Assembly (NCBI GenBank): GCA_029010655.1 | Contig: JAQXKW010000110.1 | Location: 1-12,280 of the forward strand | Length of the DNA stretch: 12,280 bases | Direction: 5' to 3' | Source: Clostridia bacterium | Lineage (GTDB): Bacteria; Bacillota; Clostridia; Oscillospirales; CAG-272 | Part shown: positions 1-6,739 of the stretch, piece after piece | How positions within the stretch are numbered: the first letter of the stretch is position 1 | How the letters are laid out: every line of letters begins with the position of its first letter | Program-made: the position numbers and the translations under genes | The notes under the pieces: generated by a model | What the model saw: only the letters and a program-made list of their open reading frames with translations | Told to the model about the DNA's origin: nothing | The model's database searches: none

Positions 1-172
1 GGAATATATCATGATTCCCCAGTACGAGCAGACCGTAAAGAGCATTACCATGAAGCTGGATGAGAACGAAAGAAGCTCTCAGACCAGACTGATGAAGGTA
101 AAGGACATGATGATAAAAGCCCAGCTTCAGGCAAAGCACGCAGACGAAGACGAAGGCGAAGAAAACGCATAA
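1..172 (+). CDS. ntpD: V-type ATPase subunit D, second copy, C-terminal fragment (cut by left edge)
   Basis: This is the 3' end of a plus-strand ntpD-like gene. The reading frame is open from base 2 to a TAA at 170-172 and encodes 56 residues. It begins with EYIMIPQYEQ, the conserved C-terminal helix region of the rotor-stalk D subunit, and ends DEDEGEENA. It is the inverted counterpart of residues 172-226 of the complete ntpD at 204-884. Over the first 154 bases only positions 100 and 151 differ, and both changes are synonymous (GTA/GTT and GAC/GAT). The final codons then differ by whole-codon indels (GEENA here, ENEA there). Synonymous-only and in-frame change suggests two functional alleles or paralogues rather than random error. 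The fragment is cut by the window edge, so whether a full second gene or operon lies to the left cannot be seen. An assembly fold-back remains possible. Confidence 0.85.
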   Translation, partial: EYIMIPQYEQTVKSITMKLDENERSSQTRLMKVKDMMIKAQLQAKHADEDEGEENA

Positions 173-173
173 T

Positions 174-202
174 AAAAATCCGGGCGTCCGCCCGGATTTT
201 TT
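174..202. terminator. Bidirectional intrinsic terminator between two convergent ntpD tails
   Basis: There is a perfect GC stem CCGGGC / GCCCGG (180-185 with 190-195) closing a GTCC loop. It is extended by A-T pairs and flanked by an A-tract (174-178) on the left and a T-tract (197-202) on the right. Read in either direction it is a hairpin followed by a U-run, so it can end both the plus-strand ntpD copy (stop 170-172) and the minus-strand ATPase operon (stop 206-204). It is also the exact centre of the long inverted repeat. Confidence 0.9.
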
Positions 203-203
203 A

Positions 204-884
204 TTATGCTTCGTTTTCTTCATCTTCGTCTGCGTGCTTTGCCTGAAGCTGGGCTTTTATCATCATGTCCTTAACCTTCATCAGTCTGGTCTGAGAGCTT
301 CTTTCGTTCTCATCCAGCTTCATGGTAATGCTCTTTACGGTCTGCTCGTACTGGGGAATCATGATATATTCCAGCGCATTTACTCTGCGGCGGGTCCTTT
401 CGATTTCATCGCAAAGGAGCAACGCCGTTTTTTCAAGCTGTGCCATTCTTACAAGCTCCGCCGACACCTCTGTTATCGCCTTTGCGGCGTCGTCAAGAGA
501 GCCGGAGGTAAAGGCGTAGCCGTAGCCTGCGCCGCCCATATCGCCCGACGTTTTGACCTTATAGTCGAACACGGGAACGTACACGCTCATTATATTTTTT
601 TCGCTGACGGCAAGCTCCCCCTCCGACCCGGGCAGAAGCAATGCCTCCGTCATCATTTTAGGGTCGGTCAGCGCCGCCGCAGTTTCAAATTTCTTATAAA
701 CATTCTCAAACCTGCCGCAGAGTCCCTCTCTCAGCTCCTTTGCCTCACGGACCGTATCAAGGAACTGTTTCATGAGCTCGTCCCGCTTATCCTTGAGAAG
801 CTTATGTCCCCTCCGTGCCGTCTGGAGCTTTGCTTTATACTTCTTCAGCTCCATTCTGGTTGGGTTGACTCTTACTTCAGCCAT
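204..884 (-). CDS. ntpD: V/A-type ATPase subunit D (central rotor stalk)
   Basis: Subunit D is the long coiled-coil shaft that rotates inside the A3B3 head and, with subunit F, transmits torque between ATP hydrolysis and the membrane ring. The product has 226 residues, slightly longer than usual for bacterial D subunits. The N-terminal MAEVRVNPTRMELKKYKAKL and the C-terminal RRVNALEYIMIPQYEQT segment are the typical paired helices of the family. The tail is strongly acidic (DEDEENEA). The ATG at 884-882 follows an AAGGA-like site. It is the last gene of the operon, 40 bp after ntpB, and is followed directly by the terminator at 174-202. Its last 55 codons are nearly duplicated in inverted orientation at 1-172. 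Confidence 0.95.
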   Translation of the reverse strand: MAEVRVNPTRMELKKYKAKLQTARRGHKLLKDKRDELMKQFLDTVREAKELREGLCGRFENVYKKFETAAALTDPKMMTEALLLPGSEGELAVSEKNIMSVYVPVFDYKVKTSGDMGGAGYGYAFTSGSLDDAAKAITEVSAELVRMAQLEKTALLLCDEIERTRRRVNALEYIMIPQYEQTVKSITMKLDENERSSQTRLMKVKDMMIKAQLQAKHADEDEENEA

Positions 885-924
885 TTTTCTTATCCTTTAC
901 TTTGCATTTAAGCCTATAATAGGG

Positions 925-2304
925 TCAGGCTTCCTCAGGCCAATATTTATCCAGAAGCTCGGGCTTTATTCGCTTCATTTCGCTTCTGGGCAAAATGCGG
1001 AGCAATGTCCAGCCCAAATCAAGGGTTTCCTCAATAGTTCTGTTTTCGTAGAAGCCCTGATTTATATACTGCTTCTCAAACTCGTCCGCAAATTCGGCGT
1101 ACAGTCTGTCAACGGGGGTGAGCGCCGCCTCGCCAAGCACCACCATAAGCTCCTTTGCGTCCTTTCCTCTTGCATAGCTTGAGAAAAGCTGGTTCATGGT
1201 GTTTGCATGGTCCTCTCTGGTTTTGCCCTCGCCGATACCCTTATCCTTCAGTCGGGACAGAGACGGCAGAACATCAACGGGCGGCAGATAGCCTTTTCTG
1301 TATATATCACGGGACAGGATTATCTGACCCTCCGTAATATATCCCGTAAGGTCGGGAATGGGGTGGGTCTTATCGTCCTCGGGCATGGTAAGGATGGGTA
1401 TCATGGTAATAGAGCCGTCGGAGCCCATCTTTCTGCCTGCACGCTCGTAAAGCGTTGCAAGGTCCGTATAAAGGTAGCCGGGGTAGCCGCGGCGTCCGGG
1501 AACTTCCTTTCTTGCGGCGGAAACCTCACGGAGTGCCTCTGCGTAGTTGGTAATATCGGTCATAATAACCAGCACGTGCATGTTCTGCTGAAATGCCAGA
1601 TACTCTGCGGCGGTCAGCGCCATACGGGGAGTTGAAATTCTCTCGATAGCAGGGTCGGAGGCAAGGTTTACGAACATTACGGTTCTGTCGATAGAGCCGG
1701 TTTTATTAAAGTAGGAGATAAAGAAATCCGCATACACGAATGTGATACCGATAGCGGCAAACACAACTGCGAATTTTGCCGCATCGTCCCCTCTTACCTT
1801 TGCCTGACGTGCAATCTGTGCGGCAAGGTTTGCATGGGGAAGACCGGAGCCTGAGAATATGGGCAGCTTCTGTCCGCGGACAAGAGTATTAAGTCCGTCG
1901 ATGGTGGAAACTCCCGTCTGAATAAACTCCGAGGGGTAAAGTCTCGCGGCAGGGTTAATAGGCGTGCCGTTTATATCCGGCGTTGCCTCGGGAATAATTC
2001 TGGGACCGTTATCGATAGGCTCGCCCATGCCGGAAAAGACACGTCCCAGCATATCGGGGGAAACGGGAAGCTGAAGTCCGTGTCCCGAGAAACGAACCTT
2101 TGACTCTGCAAGGTTCAGTCCCTGAGAGGATTCAAAAAGCTGAACCAGCACGTTTGAGCCGTTTATTTCAAGAACTCTGCAACGGCGGACCTCTCCGCCG
2201 GGAAGCTCTATTTCGCCCAGCTCGTCGTACTTTACGCCGTCAACCTTTTTCACAAGCATCAAAGGGCCGGCAACTTCTTCAATGGTTTTATATTCTCTTA
2301 TCAT
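925..2304 (-). CDS. ntpB: V/A-type ATPase subunit B (regulatory, non-catalytic nucleotide subunit)
   Basis: Subunit B alternates with A in the cytoplasmic A3B3 hexamer and supplies residues to the catalytic interface. The 459-residue length is normal. The P-loop is degenerate, as expected for B: SGSGLPHANLAAQ at about 151-163 lacks the GKT of the catalytic subunit. SLSRL at 348-352 carries R351, the likely arginine finger reaching into the A-subunit site by family alignment with the E. hirae enzyme. The conserved YAEALRE lies at 254-260. The ATG at 2304-2302 overlaps the TGA of ntpA by one base (TGATG), a layout that favours translational coupling and matched A:B stoichiometry. The end of the gene is 40 bp before ntpD. 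Confidence 0.97.
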   Translation of the reverse strand: MIREYKTIEEVAGPLMLVKKVDGVKYDELGEIELPGGEVRRCRVLEINGSNVLVQLFESSQGLNLAESKVRFSGHGLQLPVSPDMLGRVFSGMGEPIDNGPRIIPEATPDINGTPINPAARLYPSEFIQTGVSTIDGLNTLVRGQKLPIFSGSGLPHANLAAQIARQAKVRGDDAAKFAVVFAAIGITFVYADFFISYFNKTGSIDRTVMFVNLASDPAIERISTPRMALTAAEYLAFQQNMHVLVIMTDITNYAEALREVSAARKEVPGRRGYPGYLYTDLATLYERAGRKMGSDGSITMIPILTMPEDDKTHPIPDLTGYITEGQIILSRDIYRKGYLPPVDVLPSLSRLKDKGIGEGKTREDHANTMNQLFSSYARGKDAKELMVVLGEAALTPVDRLYAEFADEFEKQYINQGFYENRTIEETLDLGWTLLRILPRSEMKRIKPELLDKYWPEEA

Positions 2305-4073
2305 CAGTCATCGCTCCCTTCCGTGCAAAGCGCTTCAAGCTGTGCGTCTATTTCCGTTCTGATACGGGCATAATCTTCTTCAAAGTCGGAGGTGTCGGAG
2401 TCCTTCGCTCTGCCTATTTTTTCTCTTACGGGCAAATCCGAAACCTTCTGAATATCGGCACCCCTTTCAATTGCGTCCGCCGCCTTATCCTTGAAATAGA
2501 GGATAAGAGAAGCCAGCGCATACTGCTGCTCCATGGAGCAGAAGGAGTCTGTATCAACGAAGGCGTTCTGCTGTAAAAAGTCCTCTCTGATGCTCCGCGC
2601 CACCTCAAGGGTCAGTCTGTCCTGAGGAGAAAGAGCGTCCACGCCCACAAGCTTTACGATTTCTTCAAGCGAAGATTCCTCCTGAAGGATTCTTGTAAGC
2701 TCGCCGGAAACGTTCATCCAGTCTGCGCTGATGTATTCGGTGAACCATTTTTCAAGCCTGTCCTTATAAAGCGAATAGGAGGTAAGCCAGTTGACCGCCG
2801 GGAAATGACGTCTGTACGCAAGGTTTGCGTCCAGACCCCAGAAAACCTTAACTATACGGAGCGTTGCCTGAGTTACGGGCTCGGAAATATCGCCGCCCTG
2901 AGGGCTTACTGCGCCGATAGCAGATACGGAGCCGATACGCTTGTCGGAGCCGCAGCATACTACCTCGCCCGCTCTCTCGTAGAACTGAGCCAGACGGGAG
3001 GTAAGATAAGCGGGATAGCCCTCGTCTCCGGGCATTTCCTCAAGACGTCCCGACATTTCACGGAGCGCCTCTGCCCAGCGTGATGTAGAATCTGCGATAA
3101 CCGCTACGGAATAGCCCATATCACGGAAATACTCCGCAATGGTAATACCTGTATAAATGGACGCTTCACGTGCGGCAACGGGCATGTCCGAGGTATTTGC
3201 AATAAGCACCGTTCTTTTCATAAGGGACTCGCCGGAGCGGGGGTCGCGCAGCTCGGGGAATTCTCTCAGAACGTCGGTCATCTCGTTTCCTCGCTCGCCG
3301 CAGCCTATATATACAACAAGGTCAACATTGGACCATTTTGCAAGCTGATGCTGAACCACGGTTTTTCCGCTTCCGAAGGGGCCGGGAACGCATGCCGTAC
3401 CGCCTCTGGCGATGGGGAACATTGTATCGATAACTCTCTGTCCCGAAATAATGGGCTCGTGAGGCGGAATTTTCTCTATATAGGGACGTGCCTTACGCAC
3501 GGGCCACTTCTGCATAAGAGTAACGGGGACTTCTCCGTTTTCCGTTTCGATTATGCCTATTTTTTCCGTAACCGTATAGGTTCCGGAGAAAAGCTCCCTG
3601 ACCGTGCCGGAAACGCCGTGGGGCACCATGATTTTATGGCGGATAACCTCGGTTTCGTCCACATATCCCAGAATATCTCCGGCAGAAACACGGTCTCCGC
3701 TTTTGGCGGTGGCGTTAAACTTCCATTTGATTTCTCTGTCAAGGGACGGCACGGCAATGCCCTTTTCAATATTGGAGCCGCACAGCTCTCTTATCTTTTC
3801 AAGAGGGCGCTGAATGCCGTCGTAAATATTAGTTACGATTCCGGGGCCAAGCTCCACGGACAGGGGAGCTTCGGTGGAAACCACATTTTCGCCTCTGCCC
3901 AGACCTGCGGTCTCCTCGTAAACCTGTATGGAGGCACGGTCGCCGTGAATTTCTATAATCTCGCCGATAAGCTTGCTTTCGCCTACGTGAACAACGTCAA
4001 ACATATTGGCCTCGCGCATACCCTCGGCAATGACGAGAGGACCTGATATTTTAACGATTTTTCCTTCTACCAT
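2304..4073 (-). CDS. ntpA: V/A-type ATPase subunit A (catalytic)
   Basis: This is the catalytic subunit that hydrolyses ATP to drive ion pumping (or makes ATP in reverse). The 589-residue length is typical. An N-terminal beta-barrel (about 1-70) is followed by the A-type 'non-homologous' bulge region (about 110-190). The Walker A motif GPFGSGKT lies at 231-238, with K237 and T238. GER at 259-261 holds the catalytic glutamate E260, and the Walker B strand SVAVIADSTSRWAEALRE is at 322-339. There is no sign of an intein. The ATG at 4073-4071 has an AAAGGAA site about 10 bases upstream. It is separated from ntpF by an unusually long 139-bp gap and is fused by a one-base stop/start overlap to ntpB. 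Confidence 0.98.
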   Translation of the reverse strand: MVEGKIVKISGPLVIAEGMREANMFDVVHVGESKLIGEIIEIHGDRASIQVYEETAGLGRGENVVSTEAPLSVELGPGIVTNIYDGIQRPLEKIRELCGSNIEKGIAVPSLDREIKWKFNATAKSGDRVSAGDILGYVDETEVIRHKIMVPHGVSGTVRELFSGTYTVTEKIGIIETENGEVPVTLMQKWPVRKARPYIEKIPPHEPIISGQRVIDTMFPIARGGTACVPGPFGSGKTVVQHQLAKWSNVDLVVYIGCGERGNEMTDVLREFPELRDPRSGESLMKRTVLIANTSDMPVAAREASIYTGITIAEYFRDMGYSVAVIADSTSRWAEALREMSGRLEEMPGDEGYPAYLTSRLAQFYERAGEVVCCGSDKRIGSVSAIGAVSPQGGDISEPVTQATLRIVKVFWGLDANLAYRRHFPAVNWLTSYSLYKDRLEKWFTEYISADWMNVSGELTRILQEESSLEEIVKLVGVDALSPQDRLTLEVARSIREDFLQQNAFVDTDSFCSMEQQYALASLILYFKDKAADAIERGADIQKVSDLPVREKIGRAKDSDTSDFEEDYARIRTEIDAQLEALCTEGSDD

Positions 4074-4212
4074 TATATTTCATTCCTTTTCTTATCATTT
4101 AGGGCGGTCTTTCCGAAACGGGAAAAGCCGAAAGGTTACGTGACCTTTCAACGGGCAAACGGGAATTGAACAGGCACCACGCACGCTGTGCGCACGCTTT
4201 ATTCAAGCCCTT
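4074..4212 (-). promoter_or_regulatory. Structured 139-bp intra-operon gap upstream of ntpA
   Basis: Every other junction in the operon is 40 bp or less or overlaps, so this gap stands out. It contains several short inverted repeats: GAAAGGT/ACCTTTC at 4130-4136 and 4143-4149 (7 bp, 6-nt loop), TTTCC/GGAAA at 4110-4114 and 4121-4125, and CGCAC/GTGCG at 4180-4184 and 4188-4192. No open frame of useful length with a start is seen on the coding strand. None of the hairpins is followed by a clear U-run, so it does not look like a simple terminator. It may be an RNA processing or stabilising element, or a site for differential expression of the A-B-D block. The function is inferred only from position and structure. 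Confidence 0.5.
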
Positions 4213-4527
4213 TTATTTCTGATTGAAAATAATATCTGCGCCCACGGCACGCTCCACAGCTCCCTTGAGCTGGGTTATTCCGTAGCCGCCGCCCTCCTCG
4301 GGCAGGGGGATAACTGCGGGAATGGGGGAGGACGCATACTTTTTAATATCCTCTGCAATCTCTCCTGCCAAATCCGGCACAATGAAGATTACCGCACAGC
4401 CGTCGTTCTTTGCGGCGGTGAGCATTTTCGACGCTTCATGGGCATTTTCAGCCGAATACACCGAAAAGCCTGCCGCCATAAAGCACATAACCCGGTCGCG
4501 CTGACCTACAACTCCTATTTTATACAT
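4213..4527 (-). CDS. ntpF: V/A-type ATPase subunit F (central stalk)
   Basis: This small Rossmann-like subunit binds the D shaft near the bottom of the catalytic head (called NtpG in E. hirae). From ATG 4527 the product has 104 residues, the usual size. It begins MYKIGVVGQRDRVMCFMAAG, the typical beta-strand/GxxD start of the family. A hydrophobic strand VIFIVPDLA (about 46-54) follows, then AVIPLPEEGG. The start is uncertain: an in-frame GTG at 4536 lies nearer to an AAAGG site and would add three residues. The family pattern favours the ATG. Either way it overlaps the ntpC stop (TAA at 4522-4520), so translation is probably coupled. The gene is followed by the structured gap before ntpA. 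Confidence 0.88.
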   Translation of the reverse strand: MYKIGVVGQRDRVMCFMAAGFSVYSAENAHEASKMLTAAKNDGCAVIFIVPDLAGEIAEDIKKYASSPIPAVIPLPEEGGGYGITQLKGAVERAVGADIIFNQK

Positions 4528-5497
4528 AAGCCGCACGCAACCTTTCTCTGACGGTATCCTCTCTGTTTTCCGTACCGATTGCCGCCTCGATTATCCTGCA
4601 ATTTGTGATTTCCGCCTCTCTTACAACTATAAGAGAAACGGCAACCTCGGGGCCGAAGGGCTTAAACCGGTATTTCATGCAAAGAGAAATGATTTCTTCG
4701 TCAATCACCTTTGCCGCCGCATCTGCGTCGGGGCACTTTGCGGCAGTCTTTATTACGGAGGCGGTATCGCCCGCCGCCCTTGCGGAAATCTTTTCCGCAT
4801 CCTCCACGCCGTTTTCAACGGAGCAGAAGGAGGAAAGGGGCATATTTCCTCCGGGAACAAAGGCTCTTTCAAAAAGAGACGCCGCCGTATCCGGAGAAAG
4901 ACCCTCCGCAGAAATTCTCATAGCGGTCAGAAGGTTTGTGCCGTCTGCACGGGTGCGCACTATTCTGCCCGTCAGCTCACAGCCGCTCTCCTCTGCCGCC
5001 TTTTTCATATCTGCAAAGCAGGCACGGTCCAGAATCAGGTCTATTGAGCGGACCTCGCCTGTTTTCTGATAGGTTTTCAGGGCTTCTGCCGCCGCCGCGC
5101 CAAGCTCTCCGGGTATTTTTGAAAAATCCGAGGACTCTGCGGCGTTTACCACAGCGGAAGCGGGAAGCGTTCCGCAAGAGAACAGTAAGCCCTCCGGGGA
5201 AATGCCTCTGATTTTACACTTAACGGCGGTTTTTATGTTTGCACAGTCATACTTATAAAGCAGAGGAACTACTGCCGAAAAATCGGGAAGCGCACTTTTT
5301 ACAAGCTCTACCGCCGAATTTATTGCTTCGTCGTACACATTCTCCGCGCCCACCTTGAAGGCTTCAGCAGCGGTGCTGCGGAGGCTGTCTCTGTCGGAGG
5401 CCTCCCTGAAACGGGAAAGCCTTTCGGCAGGGGTGCCTTTGCCCTCAGCCGCTTTGATGAAGGACGACGCAAACACATATTCTCTGTCAGGTATCAT
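4520..5497 (-). CDS. ntpC: V/A-type ATPase subunit C (d-type socket between stalk and rotor ring)
   Basis: Subunit C (equivalent to eukaryotic subunit d) caps the membrane rotor ring and receives the D/F shaft. The product is 325 residues from ATG 5497 and is mostly helical, as expected. The N-terminal IPDREYVFASSFIKAAEG matches the family's opening helix (Tyr/Phe-Ala followed by a basic or amphipathic helix). The frame can be extended upstream to a TTG at 5551, but that would run 44 bases into ntpE and add a low-complexity KKPKLK leader, so the ATG is preferred. Its ribosome binding site is weak (GGTG), and it starts 10 bases after the ntpE stop, suggesting dependence on upstream translation. 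Sequence conservation is low, so part of the call rests on operon position. Confidence 0.88.
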   Translation of the reverse strand: MIPDREYVFASSFIKAAEGKGTPAERLSRFREASDRDSLRSTAAEAFKVGAENVYDEAINSAVELVKSALPDFSAVVPLLYKYDCANIKTAVKCKIRGISPEGLLFSCGTLPASAVVNAAESSDFSKIPGELGAAAAEALKTYQKTGEVRSIDLILDRACFADMKKAAEESGCELTGRIVRTRADGTNLLTAMRISAEGLSPDTAASLFERAFVPGGNMPLSSFCSVENGVEDAEKISARAAGDTASVIKTAAKCPDADAAAKVIDEEIISLCMKYRFKPFGPEVAVSLIVVREAEITNCRIIEAAIGTENREDTVRERLRAAYV

Positions 5498-5507
5498 ACT
5501 ACACCAA

Positions 5508-6194
5508 TTATTCTTCAGTTTCGGTTTTTTTTGCGAAAAGTATAGACGCAACCTTAGGCTCTAAGGTTTCTCTCGCCCCTGCGATTACCGCTTCCACGGA
5601 GCAGTTTGTTTCAATATCTCCGTAGCGGAGGATAAGTCCTCCCGCAATATTCGCCGTTTCCTCACAAACACGGATTTCCGTATTTCCCATTTCAGGCGAG
5701 AGCTTTTTAAGATATGCCTTTGCGGTTTTAATTATTACTGCGGCACGGGACTTTTTGTCTTTTTCGTTAAAGAGCGCCTCAAAGTCAAGAGAATACTCCT
5801 CCTCGTCCCCGTATTCACGGCGCAGTTTTTCCACCGTCTCCACTCTTTCGCTTACCGCATCGCACAAAAGGTGTCCCACGAAAGCGCAGTATGCCTTATC
5901 GTCAAGCTCCAACAGCTTTCTTTCGGCGTCCGAAAACGCCTTTCCGATAAGTCCCACCTTTGTGCCCAGTATTATCTCTCTTTTTTTCATATCCGCCGTG
6001 GAATATGCTCTCTCAACCACGGCAAGAGAATCTCTCTGAGCCTTTTTCTCGGCTCTCGTCACGGTATCGGAGGCACGGTGCTCGCCCTCCTCCATGATCT
6101 GAGCGGCTTTTGCGGCGCCGGCGGCGAACACGGCGTCCGCCTCACTCTGCGCCTGAGCGTTAATCTTTCCGATTATTTTATCGAGATTATTCAT
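5508..6194 (-). CDS. ntpE: V/A-type ATPase subunit E (peripheral stalk)
   Basis: Subunit E pairs with the H/G coiled coil to form the outer stalks that hold the A3B3 head still against the membrane I subunit. The product has 228 residues. The first approximately 100 form an alanine/charge-rich coiled coil (MNNLDKIIGKINAQAQSEAD and onward). The C-terminal part is globular, with the family-like IAGGLILRYGDIETNCS at 183-199 (G185, G186, D193, N197). The ATG at 6194-6192 is preceded by AAAAGGA at good distance. It lies 24 bp after ntpK and 10 bp before ntpC. The 'synthase/pump' scaffold role is family knowledge; the sequence shows the stalk architecture. Confidence 0.93.
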   Translation of the reverse strand: MNNLDKIIGKINAQAQSEADAVFAAGAAKAAQIMEEGEHRASDTVTRAEKKAQRDSLAVVERAYSTADMKKREIILGTKVGLIGKAFSDAERKLLELDDKAYCAFVGHLLCDAVSERVETVEKLRREYGDEEEYSLDFEALFNEKDKKSRAAVIIKTAKAYLKKLSPEMGNTEIRVCEETANIAGGLILRYGDIETNCSVEAVIAGARETLEPKVASILFAKKTETEE

Positions 6195-6218
6195 TGTTAT
6201 TTCCTTTTGGAAGGATAA

Positions 6219-6716
6219 TTAAGCCTTAAAGAACAGAACGGGAAGCAGGGAAACCAGCAATGCAAAGATAGCGTATGTCTCAACAAGCGCCGCAGATGTG
6301 ATTGCCTTACCTACCTCGCCCTCTCTGCGGGAAATAAGGGATATGCCGCTTGCGGCAACTCTGCCCTGTGCAATTCCGGAGAAATAGCCCACAATTGCAA
6401 TGGGAAGTGCGGCTGCCATAAGATACATTCCCTGGCTGACGGTAAGCTCAACAGAGGTTCCGAAAAGTCCGATTTTGGAAAGGATAAGGAATGCGGTTAC
6501 AAAGCCGTAGATACCCTGTGTTCCGGGAAGAGCCTGAAGCAAAAGTGCCTGACCGAATTTGGAGGGGTCCTCGGAAAGCATGCCGCTTGCCGCTTCTCCC
6601 ACGATTCCGACGCCCTTTGCGCTTCCGATACAAGCGAGGGTTGCCGCAAGTACCGCTCCGAGGACTGCAAGGTTCTGGCCTGTGAAAATAAGATTGATAA
6701 GTTCTCCGAATGTCAT
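6219..6716 (-). CDS. ntpK: V-type ATPase proteolipid subunit K (rotor ring, probably Na+-binding)
   Basis: This subunit is an internally duplicated 4-helix proteolipid of 165 residues forming the ion-carrying rotor ring in the membrane. The first half contains GSAKGVGIVGEAASGML and LPGTQGIYGF. The second contains SGIAQGRVAASGI and LVETYAIFALL. There is a single ion-binding carboxylate, E146, as in 16-kDa V-type proteolipids. The residues matching the Na+ ligands of E. hirae NtpK (L61, T64, Q65, Q110, E139) are all present as L63, T66, Q67, Q117 and E146. This predicts Na+ rather than H+ as coupling ion, which is an inference by homology. The ATG at 6716-6714 follows AAAGGA. It sits between the I and E genes, 23 bp from ntpI. 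Confidence 0.96.
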   Translation of the reverse strand: MTFGELINLIFTGQNLAVLGAVLAATLACIGSAKGVGIVGEAASGMLSEDPSKFGQALLLQALPGTQGIYGFVTAFLILSKIGLFGTSVELTVSQGMYLMAAALPIAIVGYFSGIAQGRVAASGISLISRREGEVGKAITSAALVETYAIFALLVSLLPVLFFKA

Positions 6717-6739
6717 GATGATGTTTCCTTTCTTATTGC

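Larger units (their letters stand above)
1..372. repeat. Large inverted repeat (arms at least 170 bp) centred on the terminator
   Basis: Bases 1-172 are the reverse complement of 372-204 with very few differences. Arm bases 1-154 align with 372-219 without gaps and with two mismatches (100/273 and 151/222). The next approximately 18 bases carry in-frame codon indels, and the A-run after the stop is 5 versus 6. The left arm starts at the window edge, so the real repeat may be longer. It could be a true inverted duplication, or a contig fold-back through the palindromic terminator between strain variants. Confidence 0.9.

Noticed and set aside
234..911. 225-residue plus-strand open frame opposite ntpD
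   Set aside because: It is antisense to a well-supported gene, has no ribosome binding site and no family resemblance. It arises from the codon bias of the real gene on the other strand. The same holds for the other plus-strand frames opposite 925-8985.
4180..4192. Hairpin CGCAC-GCT-GTGCG as a terminator after ntpF
   Set aside because: The stem is only 5 bp and no U-run follows in the transcribed direction, so it does not meet the pattern of an intrinsic terminator.
5498..5551. TTG start extending ntpC by 18 residues into ntpE
   Set aside because: The extension is basic low-complexity sequence read in another frame of ntpE. The ATG at 5497 matches the usual N terminus of the family.
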